Both the position numbers and the translations under genes were made by a program. Below the pieces are notes generated by a model. The model was not told the origin of the DNA and made no database searches. It saw nothing but the letters and a program-made list of their open reading frames with translations. DNA of 64,000 bases from Chloroflexus sp. Y-396-1 (GTDB lineage: Bacteria > Chloroflexota > Chloroflexia > Chloroflexales > Chloroflexaceae): the NCBI RefSeq assembly GCF_000516515.1, contig NZ_KI911784.1, positions 2,016,881-2,080,880 on the forward strand, in the 5' to 3' direction. The stretch's first letter is position 1; the number at the start of each line of letters is the position of its first letter. Positions 44,971 through 53,879 of the stretch are shown here, in pieces.

Positions 44971-46443
44971 TCACCGCACCTCAAAAACCTCTTTATCAAC
45001 CAGCTCGACTTCAACCGGGTAATGTCCGGTGAAACAGCCGGTACAGAAGGTTGACGGATCACGACCGGTAGAACGGATGAGACCTTCAAGGCTCAGATAC
45101 GCCAGACTATCGGCGCCGAGGTGTTGCCGAATGCCTTCAATCGTCAGGCGGTGTGCGATCAATTCAGGGTAGGTTGCCATATCAACGCCCAGGAAGCAGG
45201 GATGGCGAATAGGTGGCGATGAGACGCGCACGTGTACTTCGCGTGCACCGGCTTCACGGAGCAAACGGACAATCGGCCCACTGGTATTCCCACGTACAAT
45301 GCTGTCGTCAACTAGGACTACCCGCTTGCCAGCAAGATTATCGGGAAGCGCATTAAACTTGAGCGCGATGCCCAGTTGACGGAGCCGGTCATCGGGTTGG
45401 ATAAATGTGCGACCGATATACCGATTCTTGATTAACCCTTCTGAATAGGGAATCCCTGACTCTTGGGCATAACCAATTGCTGCGGGTGTTGCACTATCAG
45501 GCACCGCTATCACCACATCGGCGTCACAAGGTGCTTCACGGGCCAGTTCGCGTCCCTGCGCCACCCGAATTGCGTGTAATACTTTACCATGAAGTATGCT
45601 GTCAGGTCGTGCGAAATAGATATACTCGAACAGACAGGCAGCAGTCCGCAACGATGGTTGAAGCGTAATCGTTTGTGGGCCATCGAGCGTAATCTTCACA
45701 ATCTCACCTGGCTCGATTTCGCGGACAAATGCTGCACCAATCGTACCGAGAGCACAGCTTTCTGAAGCCACCACCCAGCCTTGATCACTCAATTGCCCCA
45801 AACATAAGGGGTGCAGGCCCCACGGATCGCGCACCGCGTAGAGTGCATCGCGAGTCAGTACGGTTAGACAGTAGGCACCCTGGGCACGCACCATAAAGAC
45901 CTTTAACTTCTCTTCCCATGTGCGCCCTTCACCCCCGGCCAGCATCTGGGTAATAACTTCACTATCACTACTACTCGTCAGACCTACGCCGCGCTGTAGC
46001 AATTCGCGCCGTAGTACCGCTGCGTTGGTCAGGTTTCCGTTGTGTCCGACTGCCAGTGGGCCTAATGCGCTCTCGACCACAAACGGTTGCGCATTTTCAA
46101 GTTTTGATGAACCGGTGGTTGAATAGCGGGTATGACCAATCGCCATGTAGCCGCTCAGTGGACGTAACTTCTCCTCATCAAAGACCTGGGCTACAAGCCC
46201 CATGTTTTTGTAATAGCGAATACTACGACCGTTACTCACCGCAATGCCGGCACTTTCCTGACCGCGATGTTGGAGTGCGTAAAGACCAAAAAATGTCAGG
46301 CGGGCAACGTCAGCGTCAGCGGCAACAATTCCGAAAATGCCACATTCGTGAACTGGTTTATCGTCTGATACGTTGGGAATTGCAAACCCTTTAGCAATGG
46401 TATCATTACGATCAGGTACGCCGGTCAGCGATTGATCGTTCAT
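44971..46443 (-). CDS. purF: Amidophosphoribosyltransferase
   Basis: A 490-residue protein; first committed step of purine synthesis (PRPP plus glutamine to phosphoribosylamine). The Ntn nucleophile is Cys34 in HECGIFGIV, so a 33-residue propeptide must be removed. Glutaminase residues are seen in ALQHRGQESAG and GHNGNLTNA. The PRPP site is VVLVDDSIVRGNTSG. Cysteines in HPCFLG and FCTGCFTG fit the Bacillus-type enzyme with a 4Fe-4S cluster. AGGAGG precedes the ATG. No other pur gene is adjacent; divergent from the subtilase. Confidence 0.96.
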   Translation of the reverse strand: MNDQSLTGVPDRNDTIAKGFAIPNVSDDKPVHECGIFGIVAADADVARLTFFGLYALQHRGQESAGIAVSNGRSIRYYKNMGLVAQVFDEEKLRPLSGYMAIGHTRYSTTGSSKLENAQPFVVESALGPLAVGHNGNLTNAAVLRRELLQRGVGLTSSSDSEVITQMLAGGEGRTWEEKLKVFMVRAQGAYCLTVLTRDALYAVRDPWGLHPLCLGQLSDQGWVVASESCALGTIGAAFVREIEPGEIVKITLDGPQTITLQPSLRTAACLFEYIYFARPDSILHGKVLHAIRVAQGRELAREAPCDADVVIAVPDSATPAAIGYAQESGIPYSEGLIKNRYIGRTFIQPDDRLRQLGIALKFNALPDNLAGKRVVLVDDSIVRGNTSGPIVRLLREAGAREVHVRVSSPPIRHPCFLGVDMATYPELIAHRLTIEGIRQHLGADSLAYLSLEGLIRSTGRDPSTFCTGCFTGHYPVEVELVDKEVFEVR

Positions 46444-46518
46444 GGGAATGTATCCTCCTGCGCGCAGGTTTGGGGACAGGTTGCATCATTGCATGCTATA
46501 GAAAGTATATCACGGATT

Positions 46519-48846
46519 ATGGAACCTTCATTCAATCGTTCATTACCACCGCAGCAGCTTTCTTGGGCAGTTGGTTGCCTCCTGATGGCAATACTGACGA
46601 TTGGGTTAACGATCAATGGGTTCTTGCGTCTGGTAGAAATTGGCGTCAGTCTATTTGGTGCTGGTGGTGGAGGACGGCTGATCGTGATCTGGATCAGCCT
46701 TGCCGTTAGCGTGGTAATCTTCGCAATTTGGGTTGGCTTGACCAGAGGTGCAGTGCGTGATGTCGCGTTACGTTGGCTGGCAGCCTTGCCGCTGCCGGTA
46801 TTGCTGGCCGGTACCAGCCTTATCCCTTCTGTAGAGAGCCAGATTCAGCTATTAGTACAGCTCGCCGTGTGTTTATGCTATGCACTTGGGATCACCTTGC
46901 TTACTCGTCACCGACCCTTCCGCTGGTCCTGGCCAACATTTGGGTTGAGTACCGGCTTTCTCATCAGCCTACCATGGTTGGTTACCGGAGCACCGGGTTC
47001 ATGGTTTGATTTGTTGCTGGCCCTCTTGCTCGGTGGAATAGTTGGCTGGATCATTGGTCGATTACTGGTGTGGCGTCCACCACAGAGCTGGCAGCAACCG
47101 AACATAACTGGCTGGGTGTGGTTGGCTGAGGGGGCAGCACTTGGCTTGCTGCTCCTCGTAGTCAGCCGTGCATTGGGGCCGAACTATGCGGCGCTTATCT
47201 TTTTATTTAGCGTACCGGCAGCGGGTTGGCTCTTACTGGCACTGGGCAGGCGAGCAGGAATATCTTCGGTTACAGCAGTTTCAACACTCTTTGGTGTGTT
47301 CTGCTTCGGTATACCAATGGCTCTAACCGATCCAGACTCATTGAACACACTCTTACTCCTCAGCAGTTTTCCTGAAGGTTTTCATATTGCTGTGCTGACG
47401 GCAGTTGGTCAAGCAGTACTGACACTCCTTGCTATACCGTTGGTGTTTTATATCAGCGATCAACGGCTGCACGCCTTCGGCGCCGGGATCATTGCTTTGG
47501 TCGGGTTAGTCGTCTTTATAGCTGGTGGTCGAGCTGCACCGCATGGCGACCGTCTATTTGTAGTGTTGCGTGATCAGGCAGTGCTTAGCGGTCTGGAAAT
47601 GATTGCCGATTATAACGAACGGCGAACAGCGGTGTACCAGCAGCTCGTCAGTCACGCCACCCTGACCCAGGCTCCCTTATGGGCAACGCTTGATCGGCTA
47701 GGTATACGTTACACACCGTATTACTTAGTCAATGGGCTAGAGGTAGAAGCCGATTTGCCACTACGGCTATGGCTCCAGAGTCGGCCAGAAGTAGCTGAGG
47801 TTATGCCGGTGCCTTATCTGCGACCGCTGCCGATACATCCGCAAACGGCTGTAGGGCACGAACCGCCGCCGACAGAAACACCCTGGAATCTGATAGCCAT
47901 TGGCGCGCCGGAGGTGTGGGCTCGTGGGATTCGGGGAGCAGGGATCATTGTCGGTCAGGCTGACTCAGGCGTTGATTACACCCACCCGGAATTGATCGCT
48001 GCCTATGCTGGTCGTACAGCAAGCGGTATTGAGCATACCTATCACTGGCTTGATCCCTGGACAAATGCTCCGGCACCGTATGATGTGAGTGGCCATGGTA
48101 CTCACACACTGGCAACCGTGCTTGGTAAGCAGGTTGGGGTAGCCCCTGACGCCAAGTGGATCGGGTGCGTCAATCTTGCCCGTAACCTCGGCAATGCACC
48201 ACGCTATCTTGATTGCATGCAATTTCTCTTCGCGCCATACCCGTCTGGAGGTGATCCCTTTCGTGACGGGAATCCGACGCGCGGAGCGCATATTTTGAAC
48301 AATTCGTGGGGATGTCCTGCCGACTTAGAAGGCTGTACAGTTACCTCATTGCAACCGGCGGTGCGCGCATTACGCATCGCTGGTGTCTTTGTGGTAGCCA
48401 GTGCCGGTAACGATGGCCCAACCTGTGGCTCGCTCAATGCGCCACTTGCCATTTACGACGAGGTTATGACGGTTGGGGCCGTTGATGCTGAGGGTCGCCT
48501 GGCGATCTTCAGCAGTGTCGGTCCGGTGCAGGTTGATGAGAGTCTACGACCCAAACCCGATCTGGTTGCGCCAGGGGTTGACATTCTCTCTGCCTTTCCC
48601 AGGCAGAGTTACGCTAGCGCTGATGGAACCTCGATGGCTGGACCACATGTTACTGGCGCAGTTGCGCTCCTCTGGTCGGCAAATCCCGCCCTCATTGGTG
48701 ACATCGACACAACCACGCGCATCCTCAAGGAAACGGCCCTTCCTTACCTGCATAGCGACGGTGATCGCTGTGGAGTTGGAAACGGCGTTGGGGCCGGTTT
48801 ACTCGATGTGGCAGCAGCAGTGCGCCGAGCGTTAGGTGAGAAATAA
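46519..48846 (+). CDS. Polytopic membrane protein fused to an S8 subtilisin-like protease
   Basis: A 775-residue protein from the ATG at 46519; the frame opens at 46432 but that part looks non-coding. Residues 10-345 form about ten TM helices. An inhibitor-like linker (about 360-455, with YNERRTAVYQQLVSHA) leads to the S8 domain. The triad is Asp482 (QADSGVD), His526 (GHGTHTL) and Ser705 (GTSMAGPHV); the oxyanion Asn is in NNSWGC. The C-terminal S8 domain is probably outside the cell, anchored by the N-terminal bundle. The combination is unusual. Divergent from purF with a 75-bp gap. Confidence 0.88.
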   Translation: MEPSFNRSLPPQQLSWAVGCLLMAILTIGLTINGFLRLVEIGVSLFGAGGGGRLIVIWISLAVSVVIFAIWVGLTRGAVRDVALRWLAALPLPVLLAGTSLIPSVESQIQLLVQLAVCLCYALGITLLTRHRPFRWSWPTFGLSTGFLISLPWLVTGAPGSWFDLLLALLLGGIVGWIIGRLLVWRPPQSWQQPNITGWVWLAEGAALGLLLLVVSRALGPNYAALIFLFSVPAAGWLLLALGRRAGISSVTAVSTLFGVFCFGIPMALTDPDSLNTLLLLSSFPEGFHIAVLTAVGQAVLTLLAIPLVFYISDQRLHAFGAGIIALVGLVVFIAGGRAAPHGDRLFVVLRDQAVLSGLEMIADYNERRTAVYQQLVSHATLTQAPLWATLDRLGIRYTPYYLVNGLEVEADLPLRLWLQSRPEVAEVMPVPYLRPLPIHPQTAVGHEPPPTETPWNLIAIGAPEVWARGIRGAGIIVGQADSGVDYTHPELIAAYAGRTASGIEHTYHWLDPWTNAPAPYDVSGHGTHTLATVLGKQVGVAPDAKWIGCVNLARNLGNAPRYLDCMQFLFAPYPSGGDPFRDGNPTRGAHILNNSWGCPADLEGCTVTSLQPAVRALRIAGVFVVASAGNDGPTCGSLNAPLAIYDEVMTVGAVDAEGRLAIFSSVGPVQVDESLRPKPDLVAPGVDILSAFPRQSYASADGTSMAGPHVTGAVALLWSANPALIGDIDTTTRILKETALPYLHSDGDRCGVGNGVGAGLLDVAAAVRRALGEK

Positions 48847-48966
48847 AAAAAGGGCTGGCGGCGTGTAGACGAAGGATGGATAGAGGCAGTGGCGTTAGGC
48901 GATGGTCCTTCGTCATTTCTGACAGAGTGCGGTAGAATGCAAAATGGTGACGAAAAGAGGTGGTAC

Positions 48967-50403
48967 GTGAATGAACGACGTAAGTGGTGGGCGTTGGCAG
49001 CAGTGGGTAGTGGCGTATTAGTTTCGACCATCGATGGCTCGATTGTCAATATTGCCCTTAATACCCTCGTGCAGGCATTTGCCAGCAATCTGAACATCGT
49101 GGAGTGGGTTGTCTTAGGTTATCTGCTGACCCTTGCATGCAGCCTCTTGATTATGGGGCGACTGGGAGATATGTACGGCAAGCGGCGGATATACCTGATC
49201 GGATTTGGCCTTTTTACCGTCGCTTCATTACTCTGCGCAACTGCTCCTTCGATAACAGCACTGATCGCCTTTCGAGTTCTGCAAGGTATTGGCGCCGCAA
49301 TGATCCAGGCCGTCGGTCCGGCTCTGCTGGTAACGGCTTTTCCTTCGCACGAACGTGGGCTGGCTCTGGGTGCCATTGGTTCATTTGTTGCTGCTGGTAT
49401 TCTCATTGGTCCCGCTTTAGGTGGTATTCTGCTGCGCTATGTTGGCTGGGAGGCGATCTTTTTCGTAAATTTGCCCATTGGTATTCTTGGCTGGTGGCTA
49501 ACGATGCGCGCGATTGCTTCCGATCAAACGACACGGTCCGGACAGCGGTTCGATCTGGGCGGGGCATTACTGATGGCGGCTACCCTGTTTTGTTTGTTGT
49601 TGGGACTTACCGAAGGGCCGTTATGGGGTTGGCGCGATGGACGAGTGATTGGCCTCTTTGGAGCAGCATTGATTGGCGGCATGCTCTTTATCATCTGGGA
49701 ATTGCGCTACCCGCAGCCGATGTTGCAATTGCGTATCTTCCGACGTTTAGCCTTTTCGCTTAATTTGCTGGCAGCTCTGGTACTCTTTCTGGGCATTTCA
49801 TTCAATTTACTACTCACCCCACTCTTTTTTCAGTTGGTGTACCAGTTCGATCTTCAACGCACTGGTTTTGTATTGATGTCCCTGCCCATAGCACTTTCGC
49901 TGACCTCGCCGATCAGTGGTCGGCTGTCAGATCGATTTGGTTCAAGAGTATTGACGATTGCTGGTCTGATCGTAACCGGACTGGCATTGTTGGGCTTAAG
50001 CTTCAGCACGCCAACAACGCCGCTTCCGCAGATGGTAGGCTTTCTGGTGTTGCTCGGGGTTGGAGTAGGCTTGTTTCAAAGTCCGAATAACAGTACGATA
50101 CTCGGAAATGCTCCTCCAGAAGCGTTAGGGGTCGCGAGTGGATTGCTGGCGGTGGTGCGTACTGTCGGCCAAACTGGTGGTATTGCTCTGGCTGGAGCGG
50201 TATGGGCTTCACAAATCTTTACCTTGAATGGTGGTCCAGTTGCCCCGATTACGGCTGCTCCGCCAACGATCCTGGCTGGTGGCTACGATGTGGCGATGCG
50301 TGTCGCCGCCCTGATCGCCGCTCTGGCAATTGTTCCATCGCTATTCGGTGGTCATGCGTTACAACGACAGATCGTGCCGGTGAAACAGCCGGTAGCCGAT
50401 TGA
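48967..50403 (+). CDS. MFS drug exporter, DHA2 (EmrB/QacA) family, 14 TM
   Basis: A 478-residue protein from the GTG at 48967 (AGAGGTGG upstream); ATG 48937 is an alternative. It has fourteen hydrophobic segments. TM1 carries the DHA2 motif VSTIDGSIVNIALNTL. Motif A is GRLGDMYGKRRIYLIG, and the motif C region reads GPALGGILLRYVGWEAIFFVNLPIG. Proton-driven export of drugs or amphiphiles is expected. The last codons (VKQPVAD, stop) lie inside the first unit of the 120-bp tandem repeat. Confidence 0.9.
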   Translation: MNERRKWWALAAVGSGVLVSTIDGSIVNIALNTLVQAFASNLNIVEWVVLGYLLTLACSLLIMGRLGDMYGKRRIYLIGFGLFTVASLLCATAPSITALIAFRVLQGIGAAMIQAVGPALLVTAFPSHERGLALGAIGSFVAAGILIGPALGGILLRYVGWEAIFFVNLPIGILGWWLTMRAIASDQTTRSGQRFDLGGALLMAATLFCLLLGLTEGPLWGWRDGRVIGLFGAALIGGMLFIIWELRYPQPMLQLRIFRRLAFSLNLLAALVLFLGISFNLLLTPLFFQLVYQFDLQRTGFVLMSLPIALSLTSPISGRLSDRFGSRVLTIAGLIVTGLALLGLSFSTPTTPLPQMVGFLVLLGVGVGLFQSPNNSTILGNAPPEALGVASGLLAVVRTVGQTGGIALAGAVWASQIFTLNGGPVAPITAAPPTILAGGYDVAMRVAALIAALAIVPSLFGGHALQRQIVPVKQPVAD

Positions 50404-50820
50404 GAAGTACGTAACGCAGACCCGGACGAAACATGAACTTTCTCCGTGGTCTCCGTGGTCTCTGTGGTAAAGATCATTACAGTACGGCAGTGCGTAGCGG
50501 TAAAGCAGCCGGTAGCCGATTGAGAAGTACGTAACGCAGACCCGGACGAAACATGAACTTTCTCCGTGGTCTCCGTGGTCTCTGTGGTAAAGATCATTAC
50601 AGTACGGCAGTGCGTAGCGGTAAAGCAGCCGGTAGCCGATCGAGAAGTACGTAACGCAGACCCGGACGAAACATGAACTTTCTCCGTGGTCTCTGTGGTA
50701 ATTGCAGTACGGCAGTGCGTAGCGGTAAAGCAGCCGGTAGCCGATTGAGAAGTACGTAACGCAGACCCGGACGAAACATGAACTTTCTCCGTGGTCTCTG
50801 TGGTAAAGATCATTACAGTA
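50384..50820 (+). repeat. 120-bp tandem repeat array derived from the 3' end of the MFS gene
   Basis: Copies begin at 50401, 50521, 50641 and 50746; the first two are identical, the third is shortened to 105 bp and the fourth is partial. Each unit repeats the MFS C-terminal codons and stop, plus two or three CTCCGTGGT sub-repeats of the CACAGAGA family. Fills the 457-bp gap to the lipoprotein gene. Confidence 0.92.
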
Positions 50821-50860
50821 ACGAGCACGTGATACAACTATTGGGTAAGGAGGATAACAG

Positions 50861-52099
50861 ATGATCGACATCGTGCGGCGTGCTACAGGCCTGCTCATTG
50901 TGATCGGCGGAATGACCCTGCTCTGGCTCACAATGCTTGGCCTAAGTGGATGTAGTGCGGCGCCATTGCTAGGAGAGGTTGTGGTAACTGCCGAACGTTA
51001 CAGGCCGGGGCGTGATGCTCCATTAGCGATCCAGTATCAGATCGGGCGAGCGGCTCTGGTCGATATTTACATCCTTGATGCTGCCGGTCAACGGTACGAC
51101 CTGCGTCAAGCACAACCACGAGCAGCAGCATCTGATCCCTACATATTGCGCTTCGATGGGAGCGTACCGACCGATGATCCCCAAGTCTTGCGCCGTTTGT
51201 TACCCCCAGGTCAATACACCCTGGTGGTGGCAGCGCGGGCCGCTGAAGGTACTGCCAGCGACGAGCGACGTCGTCCCCTGATCATCGATGGAGAACCAAT
51301 TGAACCACCTGAAATCGAAAATTTGATGGTCTGGCCACCGGTTATTTCTCCTAATGCCGATGCAATCGATGATGTCGCCGAATTTACCTACCGGCTACCT
51401 GTTAGTGCGACGATCAATATTGAGGTTATGGCACCAAATGGCGAGATCATTCCGGTTGTGACCCGCGAAGAGGAAGGCCCCTACGAGCAGCGTCATGTCT
51501 GGAACGGCAAGCGACCCAACGGTTCGTTGCTTGAGGCTGGTGTTTATACCTACACGGTACGGGCTGAAGACACCTTTGGGAATGTTGTCCAGCGCCAGGG
51601 CCAGATCACGCTGGTCGATGTTGGTCAACCAGAAGCACGGATCGTCTACTCGATGATTGCACCCCAGCGTGTAATGCTAGGCGAAGTCATTACCGTCACT
51701 ATTCGGGTGCGCAATACCGGTACCGTTCCTATTCGCACCTACGGGCCACCGAGCGGCTACGAATATACGACCGACGAAGTCTTCTCTTCGGTCGAAAATG
51801 GGATGTACGCTGCTCAGGCTGGTGGTTTCTGGCGTGTGGGAATGGATTGGGATGCCAACAGTGGTGGTGGCCCGAAGCGATACCCGTACCGCTGGGCTAT
51901 TTCACCCCGTCCACCCGAAGCGTGGGCGCAGCCCTTCGTGGAAGATTTTCTCTACCCTGGTGAGGAGGCGGAGGTTATTGGGCGAGTACGTATTTTACAG
52001 CGCGAAACCCGGATGGGGTTCTACGTCGGTCTAATTCAAGATGGAGTAGGCTTCTTTCAAGATCGGACCGGACGCACGATCATTGATGTTGGCTTCTGA
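50861..52099 (+). CDS. Putative lipoprotein with FlgD-type Ig-like domain
   Basis: A 412-residue protein; AAGGAGG precedes the ATG. The signal sequence ends in a lipobox LSGC (Cys about 30), so it should be lipid-anchored. Residues 30-145 form a beta domain. Residues 155-250 match a FlgD/CHU-C-like Ig fold (SPNADAIDDVAEFTYRL ... AGVYTYTVRAEDTFGN). The C-terminal part has RVRNTGTVPIRTYGPPSGYEY. Function unknown; a surface binding or structural role is inferred. Ends at a bidirectional terminator. Confidence 0.75.
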   Translation: MIDIVRRATGLLIVIGGMTLLWLTMLGLSGCSAAPLLGEVVVTAERYRPGRDAPLAIQYQIGRAALVDIYILDAAGQRYDLRQAQPRAAASDPYILRFDGSVPTDDPQVLRRLLPPGQYTLVVAARAAEGTASDERRRPLIIDGEPIEPPEIENLMVWPPVISPNADAIDDVAEFTYRLPVSATINIEVMAPNGEIIPVVTREEEGPYEQRHVWNGKRPNGSLLEAGVYTYTVRAEDTFGNVVQRQGQITLVDVGQPEARIVYSMIAPQRVMLGEVITVTIRVRNTGTVPIRTYGPPSGYEYTTDEVFSSVENGMYAAQAGGFWRVGMDWDANSGGGPKRYPYRWAISPRPPEAWAQPFVEDFLYPGEEAEVIGRVRILQRETRMGFYVGLIQDGVGFFQDRTGRTIIDVGF

Positions 52100-52111
52100 A
52101 ATTAAAAGAAC

Positions 52112-52140
52112 AGGACACCCTCCATCATGGAGGATGTCCT
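52112..52140. terminator. Bidirectional terminator between lipoprotein and FHA genes
   Basis: AGGACACCCTCC-ATCAT-GGAGGATGTCCT, a 12-bp stem with one mismatch. On the minus strand it is followed by a T-rich tract (GTTCTTTTAATTTC). Confidence 0.75.
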
Positions 52141-52160
52141 GTCGTATGAGGTGCTTCTGG

Positions 52161-52460
52161 TTAGCGGTCGGCAACTTTAAAGGTCGCGCTGCCTATCGAA
52201 AGTAGATCACCGTGGTTCAACCGTTGGCGAGAATTGATCCGTTGACCATTGAGTGCCACCAAGGCACCATGGTCGAGTGGCGTCACAAACCACCGCTCAA
52301 GGCTCTGGGCAATTTCAGCATGGCGCTCTAGCACTTGCCGATCATGGAGCACAATGTCACACTGACGGGCACTGCCAATCACCATGCTACGCCGATTGAC
52401 CACGATCTGCTGTCCGGTTCGTGACCCGGACACGCCGATGAGGGTAAGTTCTCGGCTCAT
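52161..52460 (-). CDS. FHA-domain protein, divergent phosphothreonine site
   Basis: A 99-residue single FHA domain; the ATG at 52460 has GGAGG at 5 bp. The fold pattern is clear (VIGSARQCDIVLHD ... RHAEI ... LNGQRI ... GDLLSIG). Two phosphothreonine-binding positions differ from the consensus: the GR pair is GS (29-30), and the serine of SRH is Glu45. It may therefore not bind phosphothreonine in the usual way. It is a stand-alone gene with no kinase nearby. Confidence 0.8.
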   Translation of the reverse strand: MSRELTLIGVSGSRTGQQIVVNRRSMVIGSARQCDIVLHDRQVLERHAEIAQSLERWFVTPLDHGALVALNGQRINSRQRLNHGDLLSIGSATFKVADR

Positions 52461-52644
52461 AGCAGCCTCCAATGAACATAACTAGTGCGATACAACAATA
52501 TAGTTTTATGATTCTCATTAAAATCTCATTTGTCAAGAGTGACCTTTTGGCTATTGCAGAATGTGTGTTATCGATCGCAATCGAGAACCCAGGGAACCTC
52601 GTTATGTCGGGAAATCTGCCATCCCATCAGGGAAGGAGCACACA

Positions 52645-53862
52645 ATGACGAAATCAGGAATCCAACGGGTGCGCATATACTTGAATGGCGAAGATTGGGC
52701 TGGTGATCGACCGTTATACACAGCAGTGCTTGCTATTTTGCGGCAGAGTGGCGCAACCGGCGCGACAGTGCTGGCTGCGTTGACCGGCTTTGGGCCACAA
52801 CGTCAGGTTGCGCCAGAAGCTGATCGTCAGCCGATTGTCATTGAGTGGGTTGATACTGGTGGGCGAATTAAACGTCTGTTACCGTATATCAGCGAGCTTG
52901 CACCTCGTGCACTAATAACGGTTGAGTCAGTTGAAATAGCGCAAGGCATCTTGCGCCCAAGTGGGCCATTCGATGTTGAGATGGTGTCCGATCTTATGCA
53001 GCAACCGGCCAAGACCATCACCCCAGCTACCCCCCTTATTGAGGTATTGGAGCATTTTGTGGCTGGTCGCAGCGAATTGTTACCGGTGATCGACAATGAT
53101 ACGGTGATTGGCATTATCTCTCCTCGTGAGCTGACGTGGCGGGCTGGGTTGCGATTTTCACCAGAACTGCTCAAGGCATTAGAACCGGACGAGGGCATGG
53201 AAGTGCTGGCGCCGTTGAAAGGCCGGACCGTTGGTGAGATTGTGAATCGTGATGTACGGGGCATTGCTCTAACTACGCCGATCTCACAGGCGTTGGCAGT
53301 GATGATCGAGTGGGGGTATACCCAGGTGCCGGTGGTTAATGAGCATGGTCGGCTTGTTGGTATGTTTGGTCACCAAGAAATCTTGCAGGCAGCGGCTCAG
53401 CAATCAACCTCCGCCGAGCAAGGTGAAGTGCGGGTACGCATGGTCATGCAGGCGGCCACTGCCCGAGTTGCGCTTGGTCAATCGCTGGCAGCAGCACTGG
53501 CGATCTTAATCACTGCACCCGGTCACATGATATTTGCGGTTGATGATCAGCAACGGCTGGTTGGGGTGTTACGACTCACGCGGGTGTTGTCGTATGTGCA
53601 AGGTGATGAACGGAAACTGCTGCTGGCGGTATTACGCCGTGCTCAACCAACGCCGGTCACTGCTCTGCCCGGTGCCCGACAAACGATAGATGAACTGGTA
53701 GAGCCGTCACTACCGGCAGTTGCACTTGATGCCGGGCTGAGCCTGGCTGCACAGCAATTGTTCATCCATCAGGCTGAACGACTGCCGGTGGTTGATCCCG
53801 CTGGCCGACTATCGGGTATAATCGCACGTGGGGCCTTAATCAGGGCCTTATTACAACAATAG
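52645..53862 (+). CDS. DUF190 domain fused to four CBS domains
   Basis: A 405-residue cytoplasmic protein from the ATG at 52645 (GGAAGGAG upstream). Residues 1-95 match DUF190 (VRIYLNGEDWAGDRPLYTAVLAILRQSGATGATVL ...). Then come two CBS pairs near 105-255 and 265-403, for example VSDLMQQPAKTITPATPLIEVL and VNEHGRLVGMFGHQEIL. CBS pairs bind adenine nucleotides; DUF190 resembles small PII-like folds, so a nucleotide-sensing switch is plausible. The epimerase gene starts 17 bp later. The target is unknown. Confidence 0.85.
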   Translation: MTKSGIQRVRIYLNGEDWAGDRPLYTAVLAILRQSGATGATVLAALTGFGPQRQVAPEADRQPIVIEWVDTGGRIKRLLPYISELAPRALITVESVEIAQGILRPSGPFDVEMVSDLMQQPAKTITPATPLIEVLEHFVAGRSELLPVIDNDTVIGIISPRELTWRAGLRFSPELLKALEPDEGMEVLAPLKGRTVGEIVNRDVRGIALTTPISQALAVMIEWGYTQVPVVNEHGRLVGMFGHQEILQAAAQQSTSAEQGEVRVRMVMQAATARVALGQSLAAALAILITAPGHMIFAVDDQQRLVGVLRLTRVLSYVQGDERKLLLAVLRRAQPTPVTALPGARQTIDELVEPSLPAVALDAGLSLAAQQLFIHQAERLPVVDPAGRLSGIIARGALIRALLQQ

Positions 53863-53879
53863 TTAGGAATGGTAAAGCT

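Noticed and set aside
50352-50931. Long minus-strand frames with a 40-residue repeat (TTETTEKVHV..., HRDHGDHGESS...)
   Set aside because: They are translations of the 120-bp tandem DNA array. The period is a multiple of three, so several frames stay open at once; no ribosome site or family features.
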